64,000 nt of DNA, from contig JAEXRL010000030.1 in NCBI GenBank assembly GCA_023440825.1, positions 62,001-126,000 on the forward strand. Direction: 5' to 3'. The position numbers were made by a program, and so were the translations under genes. A model generated the notes under the pieces. That model ran no database searches. It worked only from the letters and a program-made list of their open reading frames with translations, and had not been told where the DNA came from. Shown here in pieces: positions 1 to 8,991 of this stretch; the first letter of the stretch is position 1, and each line of letters starts with the position of its first letter. The DNA is from Pseudomonadota bacterium. Lineage in GTDB: Bacteria; Pseudomonadota; Gammaproteobacteria; Burkholderiales; Burkholderiaceae_B.

Positions 1-90
1 AGAAGCCTCAGGGCTTCTCTTTTTGTTTCTATGTTCAGCGTACAAAATGTATGAGCTGCCTGCATGGGGCGGCCGGCTAGGGGGAGGGAA

Positions 91-456
91 ATGAAGAAAC
101 GGGGTTCTTTGGCGGATCAGTTATCAGGCTTGGTGTATTCCACTGAGTTGGGGCGCACATGTCCTGACTGTCGTCAGCCTTTAGAGCAGTGCTCTTGCGA
201 GCAGGCGGGTGCCATGCCGCCACCCGGTGACGGACGAGTATGGGTTCGTTACGAAACCAAAGGGCGGCGAGGTAAGGGGGTGACAACCGTACATGGTGTG
301 CAATTGGATGCCGTGCAATTAGCAAAGCTGGCCAAAACCTTAAAAAACACCTGTGGCAGTGGTGGCACAGTAAAAGAATGGGTAATTGAAATACAAGGTG
401 AGCACAGCGATAAAATTCTGGCTACACTACGCCAATTAGGTTTTAAAACCCGCTGA
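91..456 (+). CDS. yciH: SUI1/YciH family translation initiation factor-like protein
   Basis: Small (121 aa) member of the eIF1/SUI1 family, bacterial YciH branch, thought to act on the 30S subunit during start-codon selection, although its bacterial role is not settled. An N-terminal putative zinc-binding part carries CPDC and CSC, followed by a basic GRRGKGVTTVHG stretch and the C-terminal alpha-beta SUI1 fold with CGSGGTVK and the ending LRQLGFKTR. The start at 91 is preferred over an in-frame ATG at 64 because GGGGAGGG lies directly upstream and the sequence between is low-complexity Gly/Arg. It stands alone, about 50 bp before a small unknown gene on the same strand. Confidence 0.88.
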   Translation: MKKRGSLADQLSGLVYSTELGRTCPDCRQPLEQCSCEQAGAMPPPGDGRVWVRYETKGRRGKGVTTVHGVQLDAVQLAKLAKTLKNTCGSGGTVKEWVIEIQGEHSDKILATLRQLGFKTR

Positions 457-506
457 TTATTGCCTGGCTTAATATGGGCTCGAGCACCGCACAAGGTACG
501 AACATC

Positions 507-704
507 ATGAGTAAAAAAAGCAACTACGATCCCGATGAGCAAGCACTCTTGGAGTGGTGCATGGAGGTCGAGGAACTGTTAATCGCTGGTGGAGCAACGC
601 GACGTCAGGCGCAAGAGTACATTGAAGAAGAAGCCGAGTGGTTTACGGATATGTACTACGATGGCTTGTCACCCGATGAGGCGGCTCAACAGGCCTTTGA
701 GTAA
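507..704 (+). CDS. Small acidic hypothetical protein
   Basis: A 65-residue protein, rich in Glu and Asp, that I do not recognise as a named family. It looks like two short helices with a central acidic EEEAEWF segment, and it has no signal peptide or membrane segment. The start at 507 (MSKKSNYD) is chosen over an in-frame ATG at 474 because it has AAGG a few bases upstream and gives a compact product. It follows the SUI1 gene by 50 bp and may be cotranscribed. Conservation in related genomes would be the decisive test. Confidence 0.6.
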   Translation: MSKKSNYDPDEQALLEWCMEVEELLIAGGATRRQAQEYIEEEAEWFTDMYYDGLSPDEAAQQAFE

Positions 705-722
705 GCCGCCAACAGACACGCC

Positions 723-1025
723 TTAGGCGTGAATATACAACCAGCCTGCCTGTTGCAGGCGTACGATTTCTGTCACAGCGCCTTGTTCCATGACCTGGAA
801 GGGGGCTGTAGCGGTAGCGCCCAAGCCGCGCAGGGTATTCGGGCATAAGTAAGTAATAGGATCGCATTCGGGCTGGCTCTGTTGCAAAGCCTGACCCACT
901 GCCTGGGCATTGGCAATAATACGCACTTCGATGTCAGGCATGTCCTTACGTAAGTTCATAGCATTATTGCGTGCTCGCTCAAGAGCGTCAGCTTGGCTGG
1001 CATGTATCAGTACACGTGTTTTCAT
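723..1025 (-). CDS. DsrE/DsrF-like family protein
   Basis: A 100-residue single-domain protein with the DsrE-like alpha/beta pattern: an N-terminal strand TRVLIHAS, a predicted helix with ALERARNNAMNL, strand VRIIANAQAVG, a segment containing a single Cys (TYLCPNTLR) and a C-terminal helix ending in LQQAGWLYIHA. Family members include sulfur-relay proteins, but many have no assigned function. The lone Cys54-region residue could be the reactive one, which is inference. It lies downstream of maf on the same strand, separated by about 50 bp, so it may belong to the tail of the leftward housekeeping cluster. Confidence 0.7.
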   Translation of the reverse strand: MKTRVLIHASQADALERARNNAMNLRKDMPDIEVRIIANAQAVGQALQQSQPECDPITYLCPNTLRGLGATATAPFQVMEQGAVTEIVRLQQAGWLYIHA

Positions 1026-1073
1026 GGTTGCTAGGGCTCCAGTGTCAACGGCTTGAGAATAAAAATTCGTGAT

Positions 1074-1685
1074 CTAAATAAGTAATAAACCTGCGTCGCG
1101 TAGCAAGGTGTAGGTTTCATGCATAGGCAGACCCACCACGGCGCTATGACTGCCCTCCAAACGCTGCACAAATACCCCTCCCTGACCTTGTATGGCGTAG
1201 GCACCGGCTTTACCCATGGGTTCACCCGATAAGCAATAGGCTTGTATTTCCTCTTCGCTAAGCAAGGCAAAGCTTACTTTATTCGTGCTCAGCGCATGAA
1301 AGACCTGCTCTCGGTAGGCGAGGCTTACAGCCGTGTATACCTGGTGCGTGGTTCCGGATAGGCGTCGTAAGTACTCTGCCGCTTGATCTGCGCTAGCGGG
1401 TTTTCCAAGTACCTCATTACCCAGTGCCACTGTGGTATCTGCGGTGAGTATGGCAGCCGTGCTTGCTAAGCCCTGTTCACGAGCCCAGAGTGAGGCGCGT
1501 TGCAGTTTATCGGCTGCTGTGCGCGTGACATACTGCAACGGGCTTTCTCCAGCTAGTCGAGGCTCATCCTCGCCATCAGGGCTGGGCACGTGCACGACTT
1601 CATGAGCAATTTGCATTTGTCGCAAAATATCGTGACGTCTGGGACTGGCGGAGGCTAGGTATAGGTGATCATGTAACAGAGGCAT
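1074..1685 (-). CDS. maf: Maf-family nucleotide pyrophosphatase
   Basis: Maf/YceF-type nucleoside triphosphate pyrophosphatase that hydrolyses non-canonical or modified NTPs, historically linked to septum inhibition. The N-terminal signature LYLASASPRRHDILRQ and the ITADTTV and GKAGAYAIQGQG motifs are all present, and the length of 203 aa is normal. The start at 1685 (MPLLHDHLYLASASPRR) is used instead of an upstream in-frame ATG at 1733 because family members begin just before the ASxSPRR motif and the longer version would overlap rlmH by about 40 bp. It ends the cluster purD-hemF-nadD-rsfS-rlmH-maf; the close spacing suggests one transcript. Confidence 0.92.
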   Translation of the reverse strand: MPLLHDHLYLASASPRRHDILRQMQIAHEVVHVPSPDGEDEPRLAGESPLQYVTRTAADKLQRASLWAREQGLASTAAILTADTTVALGNEVLGKPASADQAAEYLRRLSGTTHQVYTAVSLAYREQVFHALSTNKVSFALLSEEEIQAYCLSGEPMGKAGAYAIQGQGGVFVQRLEGSHSAVVGLPMHETYTLLRDAGLLLI

Positions 1686-1693
1686 GGTCTTTA

Positions 1694-2164
1694 TCAGGTG
1701 CGATGGTAAGGGTGTCCGCTTAATATCGTCCAAGCGCGATACAGTTGCTCAGCGAGCAATACTCTAACCATAGGGTGTGGCAAGGTTAAGGAGGACAGGC
1801 GCAGCATTTCCCTACAGCTTTTTTTAAGCTCGGCATCCAGCCCGTCGGGCCCACCAATAAGTATAGCGATGTCTTTATGGTGGTCACGCCAATCTTGTAA
1901 GCGCTGCGATAATTTGACCGTGCTCAGGTCCTGTCCTCGCTCATCCAGAGCAATGCAGTGGGCTTGGGCAGGAATGGCTGCGACGATGCGTCGTGCTTCG
2001 GCCTGCATCATTTGGGCAGGTGTTTTACCACTGGTGCGTGGTTCGGCTTTGATTTCGTGGATATCCAGACTGCATTCAACTGGCATGCGGCGCGCGTATT
2101 CTTGCCAGCCCTGTTGTACCCAGTCGGGCATGCGCTGGCCTACGGCAATAATATGAATTTTCAT
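1694..2164 (-). CDS. rlmH: 23S rRNA (pseudouridine1915-N3)-methyltransferase RlmH
   Basis: SPOUT-class SAM-dependent enzyme that methylates pseudouridine 1915 in helix 69 of 23S rRNA on assembled ribosomes. The 156-aa length is typical. The SAM-binding knot motif IGGPDG is at residues 103-108 and the diagnostic C-terminal HPYHR at 151-155, preceded by LLAEQLYRAW. It sits between rsfS and maf, a very common arrangement (rsfS-rlmH), only 8 bp upstream of the chosen maf start, consistent with co-transcription of ribosome maturation functions. Confidence 0.97.
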   Translation of the reverse strand: MKIHIIAVGQRMPDWVQQGWQEYARRMPVECSLDIHEIKAEPRTSGKTPAQMMQAEARRIVAAIPAQAHCIALDERGQDLSTVKLSQRLQDWRDHHKDIAILIGGPDGLDAELKKSCREMLRLSSLTLPHPMVRVLLAEQLYRAWTILSGHPYHRT

Positions 2165-2215
2165 GCTAAGTTAGCGACCTGCAAGCAGGCAGGTCCTTGG
2201 TGAAACAGCACCAGC

Positions 2216-2617
2216 TTAATAATCGAGCTGATCGCTTTCAAAACTGCTGCCTATGGCAGGCTGGCGTGAGGTGGGTAGCAGCTCAACCTCTACGGGGCGC
2301 TCTCCCCAGATTTCTTCTAGGTTGTAGTATTGACGAATAACGGGCTGCATGCAGTGCACCACGATGTCACCGAGGTCGACTAATACCCATTCACCCGTAT
2401 CGTCGCCTTCGTGTGCCAGTATGGATAAGCGGTGCTCTTTGGCTTTATCGATGACGCTTCTGGCTAAGGATCGGGTTTGGCGGTTTGATGAGCCACTGGC
2501 AATAATGACGCGGTCGAACAAGCCCGTTAGGTGCGTGGTGCTAAACACCTTGATATCTAGGGCTTTAACGTCTTCCAGAGCATCAATCACGATGCGTTGC
2601 ATTTTTTCAATATTCAT
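2216..2617 (-). CDS. rsfS: Ribosomal silencing factor RsfS
   Basis: RsfS (YbeB/Iojap family), 133 aa, binds ribosomal protein uL14 on the 50S subunit and blocks subunit joining in starvation or stationary phase. Recognisable features are DALEDVKALDIKVFST at the N terminus, the central IASGSSNRQTRSLA segment and EWVLVDLGDIVVHCM, the core of the fold. The last ~25 residues are an acidic, low-conservation tail (FESDQLDY). It lies between nadD (20 bp upstream) and rlmH (52 bp downstream), the usual nadD-rsfS-rlmH order. Confidence 0.97.
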   Translation of the reverse strand: MNIEKMQRIVIDALEDVKALDIKVFSTTHLTGLFDRVIIASGSSNRQTRSLARSVIDKAKEHRLSILAHEGDDTGEWVLVDLGDIVVHCMQPVIRQYYNLEEIWGERPVEVELLPTSRQPAIGSSFESDQLDY

Positions 2618-2636
2618 AAAAAAGAACTATACAGTG

Positions 2637-3236
2637 CTAAGCCAAGTCTGTGTTGAGGTACAGGCTATGTTGTTGGATATAGCGCAATACGAGGGGGTCC
2701 ACCAAGTCGGTGATGCTCAGCCCCTGTTGAATGCGTTGACGAATTTGGGTGGAGGAAATGCTCATGGGTGGCATGGGGATACTATGCAGTGTTTTATGCC
2801 TTTGTTGCAAATGCTGTTGCAAGAGGGCAGGAGCGAGCATGTGGGTGCCTGGCCTTTGGGCAACGGCCAGGTCAACGTACTCGAGTATGGTTTGCCAGTT
2901 TTTCCACGTGCAAAAGTTATTGAGTTGATCGCTGCCTAGCACCCAAAAGTAGTGGGGGGCTGGGTCTAGGGCTTGTAATGTATCCAGTGTATAAGTGGGT
3001 CCGCCACGCAGAACTTCAATATTATTGACAGCTAAGTAAGGATGGCCCTGTGTAGCCAGCTCTAACATATCCAGACGCTGTTGCGCGCTCGCGCCTAGTG
3101 CTTGACGCTGCCAGGGCTGAGCGGCTGGGATAAGCTGAACTTGATCCGCCTGTAAGTGGATCTGGGCATGTTGGGCAAGCTCAAGGTGTGCCTTGTGCAC
3201 AGGATCAAAGCTTCCGCCTAGCAAGGCTATGCGCAT
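2637..3236 (-). CDS. nadD: Nicotinate-nucleotide adenylyltransferase NadD
   Basis: Cytoplasmic enzyme converting nicotinate mononucleotide and ATP to deamido-NAD, an essential step of NAD synthesis. The nucleotidyltransferase signature GGSFDPVHKAH is at residues 7-17 with the HxxH-like pair, GSDQL at 101-105, and the C-terminal ISSTQIR phosphate-binding motif at 160-166. Length 199 aa is in the family range. Its first 10 bases overlap the 3' end of hemF, suggesting translational coupling, and rsfS follows after 19 bp. Confidence 0.96.
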   Translation of the reverse strand: MRIALLGGSFDPVHKAHLELAQHAQIHLQADQVQLIPAAQPWQRQALGASAQQRLDMLELATQGHPYLAVNNIEVLRGGPTYTLDTLQALDPAPHYFWVLGSDQLNNFCTWKNWQTILEYVDLAVAQRPGTHMLAPALLQQHLQQRHKTLHSIPMPPMSISSTQIRQRIQQGLSITDLVDPLVLRYIQQHSLYLNTDLA

Positions 3237-4144
3237 AGGCCCAACCAGTCATGAGGCTTCAGGTATTGTGCCAGTTCCGCCTCAGCAGAGCCGGCAACCG
3301 CTTGCCAGTTATAGCGCCAGTTAGCCTGCGGTGGCATGGACAATAAAATAGATTCCGTGCGTCCCCCAGACTGCAAGCCAAACAGAGTGCCTCGATCAAA
3401 CACCAGATTGAACTCAACATAGCGACCGCGTCGATAGGCCTGAAACTCGCGTTGTTCTTGGGTGTAAGGTGTGGCCATTCGTTTCTCAACGATGGGGGCG
3501 TAGGCAGGAATGAAACTGCGGCCTACATCTTGGGTTAAGGCAAAACTGGCCTCAAAACCGTCCGCATTCAAATCGTCAAAAAAGATGCCGCCAATGCCAC
3601 GGGTTTCGTTACGGTGTTTGAGAAAAAAGTACTCATCACACCATTTTTTGTAATCCGGGTAATAGTGAGGGCCATGAGGATCGAGAGCGGTTTTACATGT
3701 TTGATGAAAGTGCACGGCATCTTCTTCAAACAGATAATACGGGGTGAGGTCTAGTCCGCCACCGAACCAGAACACATCTTCTTGGTCGGCATGTTGAGCT
3801 AGGGCGCTAAACATGCGTACATTCATGTGTGTGGTCGGTACAAATGGATTTCTTGGGTGTATTACCAGTGATACACCCATCGCCTCCCAGGGACGACCAG
3901 CCAGCTCTGGTCTGTGAGCGCTGGCTGAGGGAGGTAAACGCATGCCCTTAACATGACTGAAAAGCACAGCGGCTCGCTCAAAGACATCCCCACCTTCCAG
4001 ATAGCGGGATAGCCCACCGCCACCTTCATCCCGTTTCCAGGCGTCTGAAAGAAAGCGTGAGCCGTCTAGATGTTCTAGCTCGGTAATGATGTCCGCTTGC
4101 AGGCGAGTGAAAAAATCCTGTGCCGTAGCAATAGGTAAAGACAT
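3227..4144 (-). CDS. hemF: Oxygen-dependent coproporphyrinogen III oxidase HemF
   Basis: Aerobic haem biosynthesis enzyme that oxidatively decarboxylates coproporphyrinogen III to protoporphyrinogen IX. At 305 aa it matches the family. Conserved blocks include the RNPFVPTTHMNVR region, WFGGGLDLTPYY, KKWCDEYF, RGIGGIFFDDL and the C-terminal RRGRYVEFNLVFDRGTLFG-type signature. It sits between purD (26 bp upstream) and nadD (10-bp overlap) in the leftward cluster. The oxygen-dependent form fits an organism that respires oxygen, in line with cytochromes elsewhere in the window. Confidence 0.97.
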   Translation of the reverse strand: MSLPIATAQDFFTRLQADIITELEHLDGSRFLSDAWKRDEGGGGLSRYLEGGDVFERAAVLFSHVKGMRLPPSASAHRPELAGRPWEAMGVSLVIHPRNPFVPTTHMNVRMFSALAQHADQEDVFWFGGGLDLTPYYLFEEDAVHFHQTCKTALDPHGPHYYPDYKKWCDEYFFLKHRNETRGIGGIFFDDLNADGFEASFALTQDVGRSFIPAYAPIVEKRMATPYTQEQREFQAYRRGRYVEFNLVFDRGTLFGLQSGGRTESILLSMPPQANWRYNWQAVAGSAEAELAQYLKPHDWLGLCA

Positions 4145-4170
4145 GGTAAAACTCGGTGGTAAAAGTGTAA

Positions 4171-5460
4171 TTAACTCTCTGCGGCAGGCAAGGCACGCCA
4201 GCCTATGTCTGTACGGAATTGTTTGCCATCAAAGTGGGTTTGTGCAATCGCCTGGTAAGCGGCCTCTTGGGCACGACGGATAGAGTCAGACATGGCCGTC
4301 ACACAAAGTACCCGTCCTCCTGAGGTACGCAAAACGCCATCTTGCAATACGGTGCCAGCATGAAAAGTGACGCACTCAGCGTTGTCTTGGGCTAACTGAA
4401 CGATGGCATCACCTGTGCGCGGGTCTTCGGGGTAGCCGTGAGCGGCCAGAACGACGCCAATAGCCGTACGTCTGTCCCACTCTATGGTGGCCTCATCCAG
4501 TTTTCCAGCCAAAGCGGCCTCAAAAACCTCTACTAGATCGCTTTTTACGCGCATCATGATAGGCTGGGTTTCAGGGTCGCCCATACGGCAGTTGTACTCC
4601 AGCACTTTGATCGGACGCGTGGCATCTGGGCCATCACCGATCATGACACCGGCGTACAAAAAGCCTGAGTAGGGCAAGCCTTCTTTGGCCATACCGTTCA
4701 TGGTGGGCTGAATCACTTCACGCATGATACGGTTGTGCAGGGTAGGGCTCACAATAGGAGCCGGAGAGTAGGCTCCCATACCGCCTGTGTTGGGGCCTTC
4801 ATCGTGATCTTTCAGGCGCTTGTGGTCTTGGCTGGTGGCCATAGGCAGCACATTTTTCCCATCGCACATCACGATAAAGCTGGCTTCTTCACCAACCAGG
4901 CATTCTTCGACGACTACGCGCGCGCCGGCCTCACCAAACATACCGTCGCCCAAAATGTCATCGATGGCCTGCAGTGCTTCCTCCAAGGTGGCGGCAACAA
5001 TCACCCCTTTGCCAGCGGCCAGACCGTCGGCTTTGACGACAATAGGGGCTCCTTGTTGGCGTATGTACTCTTTGGCTGCTTGGGCATCAGTAAAGGTTTG
5101 GTAGGCAGCCGTAGGAATTTGATGGCGCACCATGAATGCTTTCGCGTAGTCCTTGGAGCTCTCTAGCTGGGCAGCCGCTTGGGTAGGCCCGAAGATTTTT
5201 AAACCGGCGGAGCGAAAGGCATCAACGACGCCAGCAGCAAGAGGCGCTTCTGGGCCAACGATGGTGAAAGCAATTTTTTCCTGGGTGGCGAACTCAAGCA
5301 GTTCCTGGATGTCGGTGATATTCAGGTTCTGGACTCGCTCAGCGTTGGCTGTGCCGCCGTTGCCGGGTGCCACGTAAACGAGTTGCACGCGTGTGGACTG
5401 GGCCAGACGCCAGGCTAAGGCGTGTTCACGGCCGCCGCTGCCGATAACAAGTAGCTTCAT
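4171..5460 (-). CDS. purD: Phosphoribosylamine-glycine ligase (GAR synthetase) PurD
   Basis: ATP-grasp ligase for the second step of de novo purine synthesis, joining phosphoribosylamine and glycine. The N-terminal MKLLVIGSGGREHALAW, GPEAPLAAGVVDAF, the ATP-grasp segment VVKADGLAAGKGVIV, NTGGMGAYSP and LEYNCRMGDPETQ are all visible; 429 aa is the standard length. It is followed closely by hemF and preceded by yebC with a 54-bp gap on the same strand, so the cluster may be transcribed from a yebC promoter. Confidence 0.98.
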   Translation of the reverse strand: MKLLVIGSGGREHALAWRLAQSTRVQLVYVAPGNGGTANAERVQNLNITDIQELLEFATQEKIAFTIVGPEAPLAAGVVDAFRSAGLKIFGPTQAAAQLESSKDYAKAFMVRHQIPTAAYQTFTDAQAAKEYIRQQGAPIVVKADGLAAGKGVIVAATLEEALQAIDDILGDGMFGEAGARVVVEECLVGEEASFIVMCDGKNVLPMATSQDHKRLKDHDEGPNTGGMGAYSPAPIVSPTLHNRIMREVIQPTMNGMAKEGLPYSGFLYAGVMIGDGPDATRPIKVLEYNCRMGDPETQPIMMRVKSDLVEVFEAALAGKLDEATIEWDRRTAIGVVLAAHGYPEDPRTGDAIVQLAQDNAECVTFHAGTVLQDGVLRTSGGRVLCVTAMSDSIRRAQEAAYQAIAQTHFDGKQFRTDIGWRALPAAES

Positions 5461-5514
5461 AGTGTTAACAATAATGGGCGTAGCGCCACAGGTTTAAAGT
5501 AAAGAGAGGTAAGG

Positions 5515-6246
5515 TTATTCGGACTCGTCCATGACGGCAGTAGTGTATACCTCTTGCACGTCATCCAGGCCCTCTAGGGCGTCCAGTAGTTTTTGCATTT
5601 TGATCGCATCATCGCCATTTAACTCTGTTTCGTTCAAGGCCTTCATGACTACGCCTTGTACTTCAGGTATGAGCTCGTGTTCGGCAAATGCCGCTTTTAG
5701 CCCGGCATATGAAGCAGGGGGGCACGTGACTTCGATTAAGCCTTCTTCATCGGTTTCAATTTCGTCGGCGCCCGCATCCAATGCAACTTCCATCACTTTT
5801 TCTTCGCAGGTGCCAGGAGCAAATAAAAATTGTCCGCAGTGGTTAAATTGAAACACTACTGAGCCATCTAGCCCTAGGTTGCCGCCATTTTTGGTGAAGG
5901 CGTGACGAACATCGGAGACGGTACGCTGACGGTTGTCTGTCATGCAGTCTACGATGACAGCAGCGCCACTGACGCCATAGCCTTCGTAGCGAATTTCTTC
6001 GTAGTTGCTGTCGTCGGCACCGCCTGCGCCGCGTTGTATCGCACGCAGAATATTATCTTTGGGCATATTCGCAGCCGTAGCTTTGTCCCAGGCCATGCGT
6101 AAGCGTGGGTTGCTTTCGGGGTCAGGGCCGGCTTCACGTGCCGCAACGGTGACCTCGCGAATAATTTTTGTCCACAGCTTCCCGCGCTTAGCGTCTTGAC
6201 GACCTTTGCGGTGCTGAATATTTGCCCATTTACTATGTCCAGCCAT
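5515..6246 (-). CDS. yebC: YebC/PmpR-family regulatory protein
   Basis: YebC/TACO1 family, 243 aa. The N-terminal signature MAGHSKWANIQHRKGRQDAKRG is intact, followed by KIIREVTVAAREAG and the acidic central domain with IVDCMTDNRQRTV and KNGGNLGLDGSV. Family members have been described as DNA-binding regulators and more recently as factors that relieve ribosome stalling; which applies here cannot be told from sequence. It heads the leftward purD cluster and is divergent from the HerA-like gene at 6389, with a 142-bp shared upstream region. Confidence 0.95.
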   Translation of the reverse strand: MAGHSKWANIQHRKGRQDAKRGKLWTKIIREVTVAAREAGPDPESNPRLRMAWDKATAANMPKDNILRAIQRGAGGADDSNYEEIRYEGYGVSGAAVIVDCMTDNRQRTVSDVRHAFTKNGGNLGLDGSVVFQFNHCGQFLFAPGTCEEKVMEVALDAGADEIETDEEGLIEVTCPPASYAGLKAAFAEHELIPEVQGVVMKALNETELNGDDAIKMQKLLDALEGLDDVQEVYTTAVMDESE

Positions 6247-6388
6247 AATGTATTTTTACCGTTTCAATTATCTGTATTCATGAAAAGTAGCGCCTATTTT
6301 AACCTGTATGAGACATAAGTCCCGAGTGGCCGTTAAAGTGGCTAGAATTCAATGTATTGCTGAAATTATATTCTGAGGGGAGTGTGCA

Positions 6389-7867
6389 ATGACGGATTCC
6401 ATGTTTTTCGCTCGTAACGAGCAGCATGAAGTAGGGTTATTGCCAGCGTTGGCAAATCGACATGGCTGTATTACGGGTGCGACAGGTACCGGTAAAACGG
6501 TTAGTTTGCAGGTCTTGGCCGAGCAGTTTTCACGTCAAGGCACCGCCGTGTTTGTGGCCGATGCCAAAGGTGATCTGAGTGGCATTTCTCAGGCTGCGCA
6601 GTCATCGCCTAAGCTGCTCGAACGCTTGCAAAAATTGCACTTACCCGAGCCCCAGTGGGGAAGCAATCCGGTTACATTCTGGGATGTGTTTGGTGAGCAG
6701 GGGCATGCCCTGAGGGCCACCGTGTCGGATATGGGCCCTTTGCTATTGTCACGTATGCTAGAGCTTAACGACACGCAGCAAGGTGTGTTGGCAATAGTGT
6801 TCAGGGTGGCTGACGAGGAAGGGCAGTTGGTGCTGGATTTGAAGGATTTGCGCGCCATGTTGCAAAACGTGGCCGACCGCGCGGCCGAACTGCGACCCCG
6901 CTACGGTAATATTGCTGCCGCTTCGGTTGGAGCTATTCAGCGTGCGCTATTACGTCTGGAAAGTGAAGGGGCAGAGCAGTTCTTTGGCGAGCCAGCTTTG
7001 GATATCATGGACTGGATGCGTACAGATGCGCAGGGCCGAGGCATGATTAATGTGCTGGCCGCAGAACGCTTAATGCAATCGCCCCGATTGTATGCCGTGT
7101 TTTCCTTATGGATGCTGGCCGAGCTTTACGAGCGCCTGCCAGAGGTGGGCGATCTGGAGCGTCCTAAGCTGGTGTTTTTCTTTGACGAGGCGCATCTGCT
7201 TTTTACCGGTGCGCCTAAGGCTTTGCTAGAAAAAGTTGAGCAGGTCGTGCGATTAATTCGCTCGAAAGGGGTAGGTATTTATTTCGTCACGCAAAGCCCT
7301 AGCGATATTCCTGAAACGATTCTGGGTCAACTGGGCAATCGGGTACAACATGCCTTGCGTGCGTATACCCCACGCGATCAGCGGGCGGTGCGTACCGCCG
7401 CGCAAACGATGCGGCCTAATCCTGGTTTGGATATTGAAGCCACGATCACTGAATTGGCGGTAGGTGAAGCTTTGGTGTCCATGCTGGATAACAAAGGCAG
7501 TCCCTTACCCACCGAGCGCGTTTGGATGTATGCGCCAGGCAGCCGTATAGGGCCAGCTACTGAGGCCGAGCGCCGGGCCTTGATGCAGCAGTCCCTGTTG
7601 GGTGGCAAATATGATCAGGCCATAGACCGGGAGTCGGCTTATGAGGTGTTGCTGAAAAAAGCGCAGGAAAGCCAGCAGTTGGCAGAGCAGCAGCAGGCCA
7701 AGCAAGAAGGTGTCATGGGCGTGATGAATGACTTTTTATTGGGGTCGACGGGGCCACGAGGTGGGCGACGTGACGGCTTATTGCAAGCCACAGTTAAAAC
7801 GGAGGCGCGACGCATGGCGACTAAATTCGTGCGCGGCCTGCTAGGGTCTTTATTGCGAGGCAAGTAA
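6389..7867 (+). CDS. yjgR: HerA-like ATPase, DUF853 (YjgR) family
   Basis: A 492-aa P-loop ATPase of the DUF853/YjgR branch of the HerA-FtsK superfamily, function not established. Walker A GATGTGKT is at residues 30-37, Walker B FFFDEAH around 263-269, and a sensor-like VTQSPSDIPETILGQLGNRVQHALRA segment with an arginine finger-like Arg lies further on. The C-terminal third contains a Gln-rich helix followed by a basic tail (GRRDGLLQATVKTEARRMATK). No nuclease partner (NurA) is adjacent, so it does not look like the archaeal end-resection pair. GGGG lies upstream of the ATG. Confidence 0.9.
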   Translation: MTDSMFFARNEQHEVGLLPALANRHGCITGATGTGKTVSLQVLAEQFSRQGTAVFVADAKGDLSGISQAAQSSPKLLERLQKLHLPEPQWGSNPVTFWDVFGEQGHALRATVSDMGPLLLSRMLELNDTQQGVLAIVFRVADEEGQLVLDLKDLRAMLQNVADRAAELRPRYGNIAAASVGAIQRALLRLESEGAEQFFGEPALDIMDWMRTDAQGRGMINVLAAERLMQSPRLYAVFSLWMLAELYERLPEVGDLERPKLVFFFDEAHLLFTGAPKALLEKVEQVVRLIRSKGVGIYFVTQSPSDIPETILGQLGNRVQHALRAYTPRDQRAVRTAAQTMRPNPGLDIEATITELAVGEALVSMLDNKGSPLPTERVWMYAPGSRIGPATEAERRALMQQSLLGGKYDQAIDRESAYEVLLKKAQESQQLAEQQQAKQEGVMGVMNDFLLGSTGPRGGRRDGLLQATVKTEARRMATKFVRGLLGSLLRGK

Positions 7868-7914
7868 GACTGAGTGAAAATGGATCATGTATTCACCATT
7901 AACAAGGAGCGAAG

Positions 7915-8991
7915 ATGACACAGAAAAGGCATAAAATAGCCTTGATAGCAGGGGATGGCATTGGGCAGGAGGTTACGCCTGAAGGTGTGAAAGTACTGGA
8001 AATTGCGGCCCGACGACATGGTTTCGTGCTGGATTGGCTGGAGCTGGATTGGAGTTCCACCTACTATCAGCAACATGGACGCATGATGCCTGTAGACTGG
8101 AAAGCTCAGCTCTCGCAGGTTGAAGCGATTTATTTTGGCGCTATGGGCTGGCCTGAAATTGTTCCCGATCACATTGCGCTGTGGGAATCTTTATTCTTGT
8201 TTAGGCGTGAGTTCGATCAATATATCAACTTGCGTCCAGTGCGTTTGATGCCCGGTGTGCAATCACCGTTGGTTGGGCGCCAGCCGGGTGATATTGATTT
8301 TTACATCGTGCGTGAAAATACCGAGGGTGAGTATTCCAACAGTGGTGGAATATTATTCGCGGGTACCGAACGCGAGGTGGTTCTGCAGGAAAGCGTGTTT
8401 ACTCGTGTTGGCACAGATAGAGTGCTGAAATTTGCGTTTGAGCTGGCGCAGCAGCGCGGTAAGCATCTCACGTCTGCAACCAAGTCCAATGGTATTTCTA
8501 TCTCTATGCCTTGGTGGGACAGCCGAGTCGAGGCCATCGCCAAGGAATACCCCGATGTGCAATGGGACAAATACCATATCGATATACTCTGCGCCCACTT
8601 TGTGCAGCGTCCTGAACACTTTGATGTGGTGGTCGCCTCTAACTTGTTTGGCGATATCTTGTCTGATCTGGGGCCGGCGTGTACCGGCACCATTGGTATA
8701 GCACCATCGGCTAACCTGAACCCCGAGCGACGTTTCCCCTCGTTGTTTGAGCCTGTGCATGGTTCGGCACCCGATATTTTTGGCAAAGGCATTGCTAATC
8801 CGGTCGGACAGATCTGGAGTGGCGCGTTAATGCTGGACTTCCTGGGTTATCCACAAGCCGCTCAGGAGCTGATGCAGGCCATCGAGCATGTGCTGGAGCA
8901 CGGTCCACGTACTCCTGACCTGAAAGGCACGGCCAGCACTCAGGAGGTCGGACAGGCTATTGCGGACACGCTAGAGGCTATGTCGACCTAA
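7915..8991 (+). CDS. Tartrate / D-malate dehydrogenase (isopropylmalate dehydrogenase-like)
   Basis: A 358-aa member of the isocitrate/isopropylmalate dehydrogenase family, which oxidises beta-hydroxy acids with NAD(P) and Mg/Mn. GDGIGQEVTPEGVKVLE opens the protein; YIVRENTEGEYSN (substrate loop), SNLFGDILSDLGPA (metal-binding Asp) and HGSAPDIFGKGIANPVG follow. The FGAMGWPEIVPDHIALW block resembles tartrate dehydrogenase/D-malate dehydrogenase (TtuC/DmlA) rather than LeuB, and there are no leuCD genes nearby. The exact substrate needs enzymology. AAGGAG lies just upstream of the ATG. Its 3' end overlaps the convergent EamA gene by 4 bp. Confidence 0.85.
   Translation: MTQKRHKIALIAGDGIGQEVTPEGVKVLEIAARRHGFVLDWLELDWSSTYYQQHGRMMPVDWKAQLSQVEAIYFGAMGWPEIVPDHIALWESLFLFRREFDQYINLRPVRLMPGVQSPLVGRQPGDIDFYIVRENTEGEYSNSGGILFAGTEREVVLQESVFTRVGTDRVLKFAFELAQQRGKHLTSATKSNGISISMPWWDSRVEAIAKEYPDVQWDKYHIDILCAHFVQRPEHFDVVVASNLFGDILSDLGPACTGTIGIAPSANLNPERRFPSLFEPVHGSAPDIFGKGIANPVGQIWSGALMLDFLGYPQAAQELMQAIEHVLEHGPRTPDLKGTASTQEVGQAIADTLEAMST

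Noticed and set aside
2349..2939. 196-codon open frame on the + strand
   Set aside because: It lies antisense across rsfS and nadD, both with clear family motifs, and its translation resembles no protein.
4735..5166. 143-codon + strand frame inside purD
   Set aside because: Antisense shadow of a well conserved gene; no ribosome site or recognisable motif.
8301..8792. 163-codon minus-strand frame opposite the tartrate dehydrogenase gene
   Set aside because: Shadow of the conserved dehydrogenase frame.
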